Part shown: positions 1-7,412 of the stretch, in pieces
Numbering within the stretch: position 1 is the stretch's first letter
Layout of the letters: every line of letters starts with the position of its first letter
Source of the DNA: Lachnospiraceae bacterium UBA7054
GTDB lineage: Bacteria; Bacillota; Clostridia; Lachnospirales; Lachnospiraceae
DNA length: 17,530 bases
Direction: 5' to 3'
Assembly: GCA_002492725.1 (NCBI GenBank)
Contig: DLAF01000001.1
Span: 852 to 18,381 of the forward strand
Notes under the pieces: generated by a model
The model's input: the letters and a program-made list of their open reading frames with translations, nothing else
The model's database searches: none
What the model was told of the DNA's origin: nothing
Made by a program: the position numbers and the translations under genes

Positions 1-1
1 G

Positions 2-97
2 GGGCATTCGGATATTGGTGTGACATTGAACACATACACGCATTTAGGTCTTGACGATGCGAAAGAAGAAGTAGAGCGTATTGCAGCAATGGCGTAG
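2..97 (+). CDS. Tyrosine recombinase/integrase, C-terminal end only (cut by window edge)
   Basis: The first 31 codons in frame 2 read as the tail of a phage or ICE-type tyrosine integrase. A GHSDIGVTLNTYTH stretch matches the family's 'LGHSSIxxTxxxYTH' end motif, where the tyrosine of YTH (residue 14 of this fragment) is the nucleophile that attacks DNA and the histidine of GH belongs to the active site. A short charged helix follows (DDAKEEVERIAAMA) and the stop is TAG at 95-97. The protein is truncated by the window start, not necessarily in the genome. Integrase genes usually sit at one end of their element, so the bases after it are likely the element's terminus. Family assignment is firm; subfamily and element type cannot be told from so little. 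Confidence 0.85.
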   Translation, partial: GHSDIGVTLNTYTHLGLDDAKEEVERIAAMA

Positions 98-148
98 CTG
101 AATGAATACGGAGTGTAACAATTAAGCAGTATCTAAGCGGAAAAGGTC

Positions 149-196
149 TTTAGTAAAATTGAAAAATGGATTGGTTTTACTAAGATTTTTACTAAA
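149..196. repeat. Three copies of TTTTACTAA (one inverted) beside the integrase end
   Basis: TTTTACTAA occurs at 175-183 and again at 187-195, a 12-base period. Its exact reverse complement TTAGTAAAA lies at 150-158. The outer pair extends to a 10-base inverted repeat (149-158 with 187-196). Short repeated sites next to the integrase 3' end are what arm-type integrase or excisionase binding sites look like. The repeats are seen directly; the role is inference. Confidence 0.55.
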
Positions 197-210
197 TTTG
201 GATGAAAAAA

Positions 211-240
211 TATACCAACTTATGCCACGATATGCAACGA
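211..240. repeat. Tandem decamer repeat near probable element end
   Basis: Decamers TATGCCACGA (221-230) and TATGCAACGA (231-240) are adjacent and differ at one base. The preceding decamer TATACCAACT (211-220) is a weaker third copy. They lie between the integrase stop and the phosphatase gene in AT-rich DNA. They may be further recombinase or accessory-protein sites at the element end. No core attachment site can be named without the other end of the element. Confidence 0.45.
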
Positions 241-314
241 AAAGGCAGAAAACAGTCTGTCACGGAATATCGCAGAAGTGGCGTAAATACAGCATTTTAA
301 GGAGTTTTAGCGGT

Positions 315-767
315 ATGATTAAAGTATTATTCGTCTGCCACGGCAATATTTGCAGAAGCACAATGGCTCAAAGCGTCTTAGCCCACATGGTAAAAGAACG
401 CGGCCTATCCGCCTCCTTCCACATAGACTCCGCGGCCACCAGCCGCGAGGAGATCGGCAACCCGCCCCACTACGGTACAGTGAACAAACTGCGCCAGGAG
501 GGAATCCCACTGATTCCCCACCGTGCGCGTCAAATGACAAAGCAGGACTATAAAGAATTCGATTATCTGATCGGTATGGATGACGCCAACGTCCGCAACA
601 TGGAGCGAATCGCGGGCGGCGACCCGGAGCATAAGATTTATAAGCTTCTTGAGTTTGCAGGAAGTGGCAGGGCAATCGCCGATCCGTGGTATACCGGAAA
701 TTTTGAAGTGACTTATCAAGATGTGGTGGAGGGGTGCGAGGCTTTCTGGCAGTTTTTGAAGCTGTGA
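315..767 (+). CDS. Low-molecular-weight protein tyrosine phosphatase
   Basis: This 150-residue cytosolic enzyme hydrolyses phosphotyrosine (some family members act on phosphoarginine). The N-terminal P-loop CHGNICRST fits the C-X5-R-(S/T) signature, giving nucleophile Cys9 and phosphate-binding Arg15. The general-acid motif is the DPW of ADPWYTGNF near residue 120, and the length is normal for the family. The ATG at 315 is chosen because the P-loop must start within a few residues of the N terminus and GGAG lies at 301-304; the frame is open upstream to a TTG at 159, but that extension has no homology. No tyrosine kinase or capsule genes are visible nearby, so the substrate is unknown. The first half is rich in C-ending codons on the plus strand, unlike the G-rich neighbouring plus-strand genes. 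Confidence 0.93.
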   Translation: MIKVLFVCHGNICRSTMAQSVLAHMVKERGLSASFHIDSAATSREEIGNPPHYGTVNKLRQEGIPLIPHRARQMTKQDYKEFDYLIGMDDANVRNMERIAGGDPEHKIYKLLEFAGSGRAIADPWYTGNFEVTYQDVVEGCEAFWQFLKL

Positions 768-900
768 GGCAGGATGTTGTGACAGGTACTTATTATGGCG
801 TAAATGTGTCACTTTTGCCTTAAGAAAAAGGGAAAAACGTCCGATAACAATAGCAGAGGTCAACGGATTGACTTATGGATGGGACAGGGAGGTACAGGCT

Positions 901-1953
901 ATGCTGGTGAAACTGAGGGACAACGAGACACAGGGCATTCAGATCGGCACGCAGACGCAGGAAAAAACACAGGAGAGCCGCAGGCAGAAAGCGGCCGGGA
1001 AGCAGCAAAAGCGGACTACTGTTTTTGCGGGAGATCTGCCGTTAAACAAAGATTCCATCACGCTTCGCAGACAGCAGGCGCAGAAGATGGCGATGCAGTT
1101 TGTACAGGATGCATGGAATTCTGACCGTAAGGCGGATCAGAGCATCGAAGAGTATCAGGCGCGGGCGGAGGAGCAGAAAAGAGAACTTCAGCTGAATGAG
1201 GATAAAATAAATGAATGCAGGAGCAGGAAAGAGAATCTGCGCACGGGATACGGCGTGGAGGCCGATTCTCAGGAGCAGAAGGATTTAGAACTGCTGGAGA
1301 GAAAGTATTATCCGGGTGAATACAGCCAGGGATTTACGGAGGAAGAACAGCAGCGGCTCGAGGAATTGGAGACAAAGCCGCGGACAGAGTATCAGCAAAG
1401 ATGCCTTGAGATTGACGGGGAAGAACAGGTATTTCAGAACCGGGCAGAGAATGCAAGGACAGCCATAAAAGCGTACAACGATGCAGTCAGCTCCATGAAG
1501 CTGGAGCGGCTGAAATTCCACAAGATGACGGATGCGCAGAACAATGCGGATAAGGTAATGGAACAGGCGGGCAAGGAGATTCAGAACATGATCGTTGGTG
1601 AGGCCAAAGATCATGTGGATGAGACCTACGAAGAGCAGAGAGAGGCGGCTGAAAAGGAAGCCGAGGAGAAGGAAGCGCAGGAGGAAAAGATTGAGCTTCG
1701 CAAGGAACAGAAAGAGCTGATGGAGGCGCGGATCGAGGAAGCGCAGCAGGAGAACGAAGATGCCGGAGCGGCTGGAAGAGAGCGGGAGCGTGATGCCAGA
1801 GAAGAAGCAGCATTGCTGAAGGATATGGCGGATGCAGGCTTGAATGTGGCGGGTGCGGACGGTGCGGCCAAGGCAGAGGTCAAGGATATATTAAATAAGC
1901 TGAAGTTGATCGAGGCGGACATCAAGGGCATTAAGGTGGACGAGGAGATATAA
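901..1953 (+). CDS. Glutamate-rich coiled-coil protein of unknown function
   Basis: The 350-residue protein is not recognised as any named family. It has no signal peptide or membrane segment, so it is probably cytoplasmic. Residues about 80-115 and 239-305 are highly charged, rich in Glu, Lys, Gln and Arg, with the heptad look of long coiled coils. Between them is a less biased stretch (VSSMKLERLKFHKMTDAQ). The C terminus (AEVKDILNKLKLIEADIKGIKV) reads as one more amphipathic helix. ATG 901 is preferred because AGGGAGGT at 886-893 is correctly spaced; an in-frame TTG at 868 also has a weaker AGAGGT before it. It is the first of three close same-strand genes (next gap 48 bases), one of which resembles FliD. 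A structural, chaperone-like or scaffold role is possible but not shown. Confidence 0.75.
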   Translation: MLVKLRDNETQGIQIGTQTQEKTQESRRQKAAGKQQKRTTVFAGDLPLNKDSITLRRQQAQKMAMQFVQDAWNSDRKADQSIEEYQARAEEQKRELQLNEDKINECRSRKENLRTGYGVEADSQEQKDLELLERKYYPGEYSQGFTEEEQQRLEELETKPRTEYQQRCLEIDGEEQVFQNRAENARTAIKAYNDAVSSMKLERLKFHKMTDAQNNADKVMEQAGKEIQNMIVGEAKDHVDETYEEQREAAEKEAEEKEAQEEKIELRKEQKELMEARIEEAQQENEDAGAAGRERERDAREEAALLKDMADAGLNVAGADGAAKAEVKDILNKLKLIEADIKGIKVDEEI

Positions 1954-2001
1954 GCGTAACATGGGACAACAGGACAGGGCAGAAAGGAAAGTCGGAGGCA
2001 T

Positions 2002-2733
2002 ATGAGGGTCACAAGAAATTACAGGAATGGTATGATCAATCCCAGAAAGAAGGAAAGCAATAGTTCTCAGATTCAGACGGCTTTAAGCAGGAGCAGTTTA
2101 GGCAACCGTGCAACGCGTCTGCAGAATCTGTTAGGAAACAAAAAGGCATCGAAAACCAGCGATATTTTTAACAGGGAGTTTATCACATCGCCGCAGACAA
2201 CGCAGAAATCACAGAAATTCTATTATGATATGAAGTATCATGCGGGTCAGGTAGAAGAGTACGGGCAGGCGTTAAAAAAGACGGAGAAGGATTCCATCTA
2301 TGACAAGGCGAGAGAAAGCGGCAGCACGGAGAAAATCGTAGACAATATCAAAGGTTTTGTGACGCAGTATAATCGTATGCTTGCGGATTTGGAGGAGTCG
2401 GGCACAAGGGCGGACGTAAACTTCCTGAATCAGCTTAACAGTATGTCAAGGGTGGGAGAGCGAGAGCTTTCCCAGACAGGCGTGAGCAGGCGGGCAGACG
2501 GGACGCTTGCTGTTGATGAAGAAAAGCTTCTGGCGGCGGATGTGGATACATTGGAAAAGGTTTGGGGCGGTAATGGGTTTCCGGCCGGTGCATCAGCCAG
2601 AGCGGGTTCTGTGGAAGCTGCGGCAGAGACGAATATTGAGGCGGAGAAGAGCACGACCTACGATCCTTTCGCGAGATCGAATCTCTATCAGTATGGGAGC
2701 AATGTGGGATCCCGTTTTAATTCCCGCAGATAA
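2002..2733 (+). CDS. Small FliD C-domain-like protein (orphan flagellar-cap-related)
   Basis: This 243-residue protein is not a full flagellar protein but echoes the C-terminal domain of the filament cap FliD. Residues 116-130 (IKGFVTQYNRMLADL) resemble the FliD 'ikdFVdaYNkvvddl' helix. Residues 159-189 carry a pattern like FliD's 'GvtvdsDGkLslDeeKLkaAL...vkklfg' (here GVSRRADGTLAVDEEKL, then VDTLEKVWGG). The N terminus MRVTRNY also recalls flagellar hook-filament junction proteins. The Ser/Thr/Asn-rich first 65 residues look disordered, and the C terminus ends in an Asn/Ser/Arg-rich tail. FliD is normally 400-600 residues or more, so most of the cap is missing. GGAGG (1994-1998) lies only three bases before ATG 2002; ATG 2032 is an alternative start. 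No motility gene is nearby. Resemblance was judged by eye. Confidence 0.7.
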   Translation: MRVTRNYRNGMINPRKKESNSSQIQTALSRSSLGNRATRLQNLLGNKKASKTSDIFNREFITSPQTTQKSQKFYYDMKYHAGQVEEYGQALKKTEKDSIYDKARESGSTEKIVDNIKGFVTQYNRMLADLEESGTRADVNFLNQLNSMSRVGERELSQTGVSRRADGTLAVDEEKLLAADVDTLEKVWGGNGFPAGASARAGSVEAAAETNIEAEKSTTYDPFARSNLYQYGSNVGSRFNSRR

Positions 2734-2738
2734 GATGC

Positions 2739-3461
2739 ATGAATCATATCATTTGGGTACAGCAGAGAGAAGACTTTAATACACAATATCATGTGATCAA
2801 GTGGAAAACCTCGCATTTCCATGAGCCTTTTTCAGAGCGGATGGTGGGCAGTAGCAGGATAAAGATGGGCGCTGCGCCTCAGGCGCAGGGTCAGTCACAG
2901 GAGTCTGAAGGAGAAGGCATAGGCTATGTGCAGGCGGACAGGACGGGAAACGGCAGACTTGGGCTGGGATTTGGTCTGGAAGGTTATGCGCTAAGGAATA
3001 TGCAGGAAGAACTGGCGCAGAGCGTGATGAAGAGCACAGGCAGTGCCGCTCAGTCAGAAAAGGCAGCAGGAGCGATCACGGCGGCGGTACAGACTGCGGC
3101 GGCGCAGACACAGGCGGCAGAGCACATGGTGACGCCGGAGCCGAAGCGGGAATCGCTTCGGGAGGAACAGGCGTTAGAGAAAAACGCACGGGAGAGTACC
3201 ACAGTTCTTGCAACTGGCAGGGGGAATATCAGAAATCGGCTGCGGGACAGCGCCGCCAAACTTTGGGAATTTTATCAAAAACAGAAGGAAAAGGCTGTAA
3301 AGCTCTCATTTTGGAAAAATAAATCACAACCGCCAAAGAAAAAGGTCGTAAAAGGAACGCGGATGGCTGACAGGGAGGCGGTGCTTTCCATGCAGGCTGA
3401 AAATCATTATCTTCTGGATTCTTACGATAATAAGGGAAATTATAGTATGCTGGGGAAGTGA
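2739..3461 (+). CDS. Ala/Gln-rich protein of unknown function, third gene of cassette
   Basis: The 240-residue protein is not recognised. It begins with an aromatic, basic stretch (residues 1-35), then a Gln/Gly/Ser-rich region (45-75). An Ala/Gln-rich helical segment follows (about 98-130, AAGAITAAVQTAAAQTQAA), then a basic Lys/Arg helix (165-207) and the tail LLDSYDNKGNYSMLGK. There is no signal peptide or membrane segment. It starts five bases after the FliD-like gene's stop, so translation is likely coupled. ATG 2739 has no good ribosome binding site of its own, and a later Met (codon at 2841) is possible. The stop codon lies inside a strong terminator hairpin, making this the last gene of the unit. 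Function unknown; likely works with its two upstream neighbours. Confidence 0.65.
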   Translation: MNHIIWVQQREDFNTQYHVIKWKTSHFHEPFSERMVGSSRIKMGAAPQAQGQSQESEGEGIGYVQADRTGNGRLGLGFGLEGYALRNMQEELAQSVMKSTGSAAQSEKAAGAITAAVQTAAAQTQAAEHMVTPEPKRESLREEQALEKNARESTTVLATGRGNIRNRLRDSAAKLWEFYQKQKEKAVKLSFWKNKSQPPKKKVVKGTRMADREAVLSMQAENHYLLDSYDNKGNYSMLGK

Positions 3462-3479
3462 CGATGGTCACTTCCCCAG
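3450..3479. terminator. Bidirectional hairpin terminator between convergent genes
   Basis: A perfect 13-base inverted repeat (CTGGGGAAGTGAC at 3450-3462, GTCACTTCCCCAG at 3467-3479) encloses a GATG loop. It overlaps the TGA stop of the plus-strand gene ending at 3461 and precedes the 3' end of the minus-strand gene at 3511. T-tracts are poor on both sides, so it may act partly as a stabilising hairpin. Confidence 0.75.
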
Positions 3480-3510
3480 TTTGCGGACATAAGCATTGTC
3501 ATGTAAATAT

Positions 3511-4698
3511 TTATGCGTTTTCACGCTTTACCAGTTTACCGACTAACCCCAGCAGGGCGCGGATATAGAAAGGTTGTAAGGCCTTTTTTGCATTTTGCAG
3601 CTCTTTGCGGATCTCAATGTGCTGCGGGCAGTGTTTTTCACAAGCGCCGCATTTGGTACATTGCGTCATGGCAGAGGAATCCTTTTTCAGGGAAGTGATC
3701 TGCGCATATTCCAGCATGGCGCTAAACTTCTTTTGTGTGGCGGTCTGATTGTAACAGCGGAATGCGGTGGGAATGTCTACGCCGTGAGGACAGGGCATAC
3801 AGTAACCGCAGCCGGTACAGCCGACTTTGAGGTTCTGGTTGATTTTTTGGCGCAGGATGTCAATCAGGTGATGGTCGGCTTTCGTGAAAGTACCAATGCC
3901 TGCCTCATCTGCAGAAGCGATATTCTCCGTTACCATCTGCATGGAATTCATACCGGAGAGCACACAGGTCACCTGGGGCTGATCCCAGAGCCAGTGGAAG
4001 GCCCACTGGGCGGGCGTGCGCTTTAAGGGATAGTCCGCAATGGCTTTTTTGGCGGCATCCGGTAAACCTTCCACCAATCTGCCGCCTCGCAGCGGTTCCA
4101 TGATGACCACGGGAATGTCTTTTTCTGCGGCGTAGAGAAGGCCGGCTCTTCCCGCCTGTGTATGCTCATCCAGATAATTGTACTGAATCTGGCAGAAATC
4201 CCAATCATAGGCATCAATCAGCGCCTTAAAGGTATCCGTGTCGCCATGAAAAGAAAATCCGATATTGCGGATGGCACCCGTTTTTTTCTTTTCGGCGATC
4301 CACGTTTCCATACCGATGCTCTTTAAGCGGTTCCAGACTTCCACATCAAAGAGCATGTGCATCAGATAAAAGTCGATATGATCCGTGCGCAGACGCTTTA
4401 ACTGTTCCTGAAAGAGCTTTTCGGCGGAGGAAGCGTTTTTTAACATATAATAGGGGAGTTTGGTGGCAATCTGCACCTTATCACGGCAGTGGTTGCGTTC
4501 TAAGATGGCGCCCAGAGCCTCTTCGCTGCCGCCGTATATGTAGGCGGTGTCGAAGTAGTTGACGCCGTTTTCAATAGCGAGCATCACTTCCTTTTCCGCC
4601 TTTTCGAGATTGATCCTGCCTGCCGTGGCGGTAAATCGCATACAGCCGTAACCGAGGATCGACACTTCCGTGCCGTCTTTCATTTTTCTATATTGCAT
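3511..4698 (-). CDS. Aldo/keto reductase with C-terminal 4Fe-4S ferredoxin domain
   Basis: This 395-residue cytoplasmic oxidoreductase has two parts. Residues 1-285 form an aldo/keto reductase barrel: a GYGCMR motif near 17-21, catalytic Asp50 and Tyr55 (FDTAYIYGG), Lys80 (ATK) and His114 (LMH). Residues 290-360 carry two cysteine clusters: Cys294, 297, 300 and 303 followed by Pro (CTGCGYCMPCP) and Cys347, 350, 353 and 357 followed by Pro. These would ligate one or two 4Fe-4S centres. Such fusions are common in anaerobic Clostridia, and their substrates are mostly unknown. AGGAG lies seven bases before the ATG. The gene is monocistronic, with its own promoter (4744-4773) and the shared hairpin at 3450-3479. 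Family assignment is firm; the physiological substrate and electron donor are not known. Confidence 0.95.
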   Translation of the reverse strand: MQYRKMKDGTEVSILGYGCMRFTATAGRINLEKAEKEVMLAIENGVNYFDTAYIYGGSEEALGAILERNHCRDKVQIATKLPYYMLKNASSAEKLFQEQLKRLRTDHIDFYLMHMLFDVEVWNRLKSIGMETWIAEKKKTGAIRNIGFSFHGDTDTFKALIDAYDWDFCQIQYNYLDEHTQAGRAGLLYAAEKDIPVVIMEPLRGGRLVEGLPDAAKKAIADYPLKRTPAQWAFHWLWDQPQVTCVLSGMNSMQMVTENIASADEAGIGTFTKADHHLIDILRQKINQNLKVGCTGCGYCMPCPHGVDIPTAFRCYNQTATQKKFSAMLEYAQITSLKKDSSAMTQCTKCGACEKHCPQHIEIRKELQNAKKALQPFYIRALLGLVGKLVKRENA

Positions 4699-4743
4699 CG
4701 TAGTCTCCTATCTGAATCGTCATCGACCTGTTAACTCTATTTC

Positions 4744-4773
4744 ATTATAAAGTAGAGTCGCGGGGGAAGTCAA
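4744..4773 (-). promoter_or_regulatory. SigA-type promoter for the aldo/keto reductase gene
   Basis: Read on the minus strand, TTGACT (4768-4773) is followed 18 bases later by a perfect TATAAT (4744-4749). The start codon lies about 45 bases downstream of the -10 box. Confidence 0.75.
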
Positions 4774-4840
4774 TCATGATACACCCGGCAGTTAGTTCCG
4801 AAATTATCAAAATTCTAAGAAAAAGTTAATATTTCTTTTC

Positions 4841-4869
4841 TTGTTTTTCCGCAATATTGAGTATATATT
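4841..4869 (+). promoter_or_regulatory. SigA-type promoter for the small alarmone synthetase gene
   Basis: TTGTTT (4841-4846) and TATATT (4864-4869) are separated by 17 bases. The ATG at 4895 follows after a short leader carrying GGAGG (4882-4886). It faces away from the reductase promoter, so both share one AT-rich intergenic region. Confidence 0.65.
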
Positions 4870-4894
4870 AGAAAAATGAACGGAGGACAAACAG

Positions 4895-5683
4895 ATGAGC
4901 CCAAATCCATTTTTCCCATTGGATGAGATGGGATTTGATGCTGAGGAGAATCATATGATGGTGATTCCCAAGGTTGATAAAGAGATTTATGAACAGCGCC
5001 GTAAGATGGCCGGAACGATGGTGGATTATAAGGAGATGCGTATGCGTTACAGCTGTGCAATTAAGGAGGTGCGGACGAAGTTCGACGTCCTTAATTCGGA
5101 GTTTAACGTAAGATATCAGCGAAATCCCATTACCTCGATCAACTCCCGCTTAAAAAGCAGTGCGAGTATCATGGAAAAACTGAACCGCAAGGGCCTTTCC
5201 TTTACTGTAGAAAATGTGGAGGAAAATCTATATGATGTGGCCGGAATCCGTGTGGTCTGCTCCTATGTGGATGATATTTATGTGCTGGCGGAGGCACTGG
5301 CGCAGCAGGATGATATCACTGTGATCCGCAGGAAGGATTACATCAGGAATCCGAAGCCGAACGGCTACCGCAGTTATCATATGATCGTGAGCGTGCCGGT
5401 CTTTTTCTCGGATCAGACGAGAGAAATGGCGGTGGAAGTGCAGATCCGCACCATTGCCATGGACTTTTGGGCAAGTCTGGAACACCAGTTGAAGTATAAG
5501 CAGGAGGTGCCCAATCAGGCGGAAATCGTAAAGAGTCTGACTGCGTGTGCGGAACAGATCGCGGTCATTGATGAACAGATGTGGCAGGTGCGCCAGCAGA
5601 TCGAAAGATCGGAGGATCTGCCGACGGAGGAAGAAATTCTCTTAGAGAAGCTGCGTAAGATCGATATTGCGGTAGGAGAGTGA
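4895..5683 (+). CDS. Small alarmone synthetase (GTP pyrophosphokinase, RelQ/YjbM-like)
   Basis: This enzyme transfers pyrophosphate from ATP to GDP or GTP, making the stringent-response alarmones (p)ppGpp. The 262 residues hold only the RelA/SpoT synthetase domain, without the hydrolase, TGS or ACT domains of long Rel proteins. Motifs in order are RLKSSASIMEKL (85-96), DVAGIRV with catalytic Asp114, KDYIRNPKPNGYRSYH (147-162; nucleotide-stacking Tyr158 of GYRSYH) and EVQIRT with Glu181, then MDFWASLEH. A roughly 35-residue N-terminal extension and a C-terminal acidic helix flank the domain; RelQ proteins are usually about 210-260 residues. GGAGG before ATG 4895 fixes the start. The gene is monocistronic between its own promoter and a terminator hairpin. 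The RelQ rather than RelP label is by eye. Control is probably transcriptional or by alarmone binding, as in other small synthetases. Confidence 0.93.
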   Translation: MSPNPFFPLDEMGFDAEENHMMVIPKVDKEIYEQRRKMAGTMVDYKEMRMRYSCAIKEVRTKFDVLNSEFNVRYQRNPITSINSRLKSSASIMEKLNRKGLSFTVENVEENLYDVAGIRVVCSYVDDIYVLAEALAQQDDITVIRRKDYIRNPKPNGYRSYHMIVSVPVFFSDQTREMAVEVQIRTIAMDFWASLEHQLKYKQEVPNQAEIVKSLTACAEQIAVIDEQMWQVRQQIERSEDLPTEEEILLEKLRKIDIAVGE

Positions 5684-5702
5684 AAAAGGAACGGCGGCAT
5701 TA

Positions 5703-5737
5703 GAAAAGGGCCTTGAGGATGTCAAGGCCCTTCTTTC
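5703..5737. terminator. Bidirectional hairpin terminator
   Basis: AAGGGCCTTGA (5706-5716) and TCAAGGCCCTT (5722-5732) pair perfectly around a GGATG loop. The stem is followed by CTTTC on the plus strand and preceded by GAAAA (T-rich on the minus strand). It sits between the convergent alarmone synthetase and symporter genes and can serve both. Confidence 0.85.
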
Positions 5738-5772
5738 ATGCAAAATCTTGTCAGCACAGTTGCTGCAGATGC

Positions 5773-7299
5773 TTATTTACCCATGACCTCCTCAAAAGTT
5801 TTAACGATTTCTTTCTCAGGTTCCTTTGTCAGAAGGGAGACAGCCACGTTAACCAGCAGGGCCACGATGAAGGCGGGGAGCAGTTCGTAGATGGCGAAAG
5901 CACCGCCCAGCTTGGCAATACCATACTTCCAGACAAATACCATCACGCCGCCGGCAATCATGCCCGCAAGCGCACCCTGCTTGTTGGAACGCTTCCAGAA
6001 CAGGGCTAAAAGAACCACCGGGCCAAAAGCGGCACCGAAGCCGGCCCAGGCAAAAGATACGATGGTGAAGATGGAGCTGTTGGGATCCTGGGCGATAAAG
6101 ACAGCGATCAGGGAGATGGCGATGACGGTAAACCGTGCAATGATCAGGGAAGTCTTTGTCTCCAGCTTCTTTTTACCGAAATCCTGTACCAGATTCTGGG
6201 AGATGCTGGATGCCGCCGCCAGAAGCTGTGAGTCGGCAGTGGACATGGTAGCTGCCAGGATGCCCGACAAAATAACACCTGCTATCAGTGCGGGAAGAAT
6301 ACCGTAACCGCTCAGCACAGAGGCAATTTGAATGATGACAGTCTCGGAGCTGCTTCCCTCCAATATGGGAAGGATGCCTGCCTGTGAGAGACCATAGCCC
6401 ACTACACCGATCAGTACGGCAACACCCATGGAGATTACCACCCAGACGGTTGCGATTCTTCTGGAAAGGGTCAGCTTCTCTTCATCCTCGATTGCCATGA
6501 AACGCAGCAGGATGTGGGGCATTCCGAAGTAACCGAGACCCCAAGCAAGCGTGGAGATAATCATCAGCGGTGTGTAGGGGGATGCTGTGCCTGTCTGCGG
6601 GGAGTAGGACTGAACGAGGCTTAAGTAGCCGGGAAGCTCCTTTGCTGCGCTAAAGACAGAGTCAAATCCTCCGGTGACCACGGCGCCGAAGCCCACCACG
6701 ATCAGCAGGGCGATGCTCATGGTAATGCCCTGGATCAGATCGGTGGTGCTCACGGCCAGGAAACCGCCCAGCGTGCAGTAGAGTACGATAACGGCGGCGC
6801 TTAGGAGCATGGCAATCGTGTAGTTCATGCCAAACAGGGTGCTGAACAGTTTGCCGCAGGCCGCAAAGCCGGATGCGGTGTAGGGCACGAAAAAGATCAC
6901 GATGACGATGGCCGCAATGCAGGTCAGGATATGTCTGTCATCTCCATATCTTCTGGAAAAAAACTCCGGCAGGGTAAAGGAGCCGATCCTGCTGGAATAG
7001 CGGCGGATCCGTTTGGAGACAAAAAGCCAGTTTAAATAGGTGCCGATCGCTAAGCCGATGGCGGTCCAGCCTACTTCAGAGAGACCGGACAGATAAGCCA
7101 ATCCGGGCAGCCCCATTAAAAGGTAGCTGCTCATATCGGAGGCCTCTGCGCTCATGGCGGTGACCAGCGGGCCAAGCTTGCGGCCTCCCAGATAAAATTC
7201 AGCTGCCTGTGTATTCTTTTTGGAATAGGAGATACCAATATAGATCATCATGCCCAGATAGGCTATGATGGCAATAATAATACAGATCTGTGATGTCAT
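5773..7299 (-). CDS. putP: Sodium/proline symporter, PutP type (SSS family)
   Basis: This 508-residue inner-membrane protein imports proline with sodium and is close to the usual PutP length of about 500. Hydrophobic segments fit the 13-helix sodium:solute symporter fold, starting at residues 4-23. The first-loop motif GGRKLGPLVTAMSAEASDMSSYLLMGLPG (38-66) is nearly the PutP consensus, and its Asp lands at position 55, the same number as the sodium-linked Asp55 of E. coli PutP. TMSTADSQLL (351-360) matches the conserved Ser/Thr sodium-site helix. The start is ATG at 7299-7297 because AGGAGG lies six bases upstream; the longer open frame to 7455 is non-coding leader. No proline dehydrogenase gene is adjacent, so the job is probably osmolyte or nutrient uptake. 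Another SSS substrate cannot be excluded. Confidence 0.92.
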   Translation of the reverse strand: MTSQICIIIAIIAYLGMMIYIGISYSKKNTQAAEFYLGGRKLGPLVTAMSAEASDMSSYLLMGLPGLAYLSGLSEVGWTAIGLAIGTYLNWLFVSKRIRRYSSRIGSFTLPEFFSRRYGDDRHILTCIAAIVIVIFFVPYTASGFAACGKLFSTLFGMNYTIAMLLSAAVIVLYCTLGGFLAVSTTDLIQGITMSIALLIVVGFGAVVTGGFDSVFSAAKELPGYLSLVQSYSPQTGTASPYTPLMIISTLAWGLGYFGMPHILLRFMAIEDEEKLTLSRRIATVWVVISMGVAVLIGVVGYGLSQAGILPILEGSSSETVIIQIASVLSGYGILPALIAGVILSGILAATMSTADSQLLAAASSISQNLVQDFGKKKLETKTSLIIARFTVIAISLIAVFIAQDPNSSIFTIVSFAWAGFGAAFGPVVLLALFWKRSNKQGALAGMIAGGVMVFVWKYGIAKLGGAFAIYELLPAFIVALLVNVAVSLLTKEPEKEIVKTFEEVMGK

Positions 7300-7342
7300 G
7301 TTTTTCCTCCTCATCTTCTTCTCTTGTTTGCAATCCTTTGCT

Positions 7343-7371
7343 ATTATAGCGGGTTTCCTGCGAATGCGCAA
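7343..7371 (-). promoter_or_regulatory. Promoter for the putP gene
   Basis: On the minus strand TTGCGC (7366-7371) is 17 bases from a perfect TATAAT (7343-7348). The start codon lies about 44 bases downstream. The -35 box is weak and the -10 box is strong. Confidence 0.6.
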
Positions 7372-7412
7372 TAAAAAAAGGGATAAAAACGATTTGAGTG
7401 GGGGAGATTGTG

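Noticed and set aside
159..314. 52-codon upstream extension of the phosphatase from a TTG
   Set aside because: The P-loop cysteine must be near the N terminus in this family; the extension is AT-rich, has no homology and overlaps repeats, and ATG 315 has its own ribosome binding site.
779..812. GTGACA and TGTCAC inverted repeat upstream of the coiled-coil gene
   Set aside because: Six-base arms 22 bases apart without a recognisable promoter; loosely like the half-sites near 10690 but not the same sequence.
868..900. TTG start 11 codons upstream for the coiled-coil gene
   Set aside because: Possible, with AGAGGT before it, but ATG 901 has a stronger and well-spaced AGGGAGGT.
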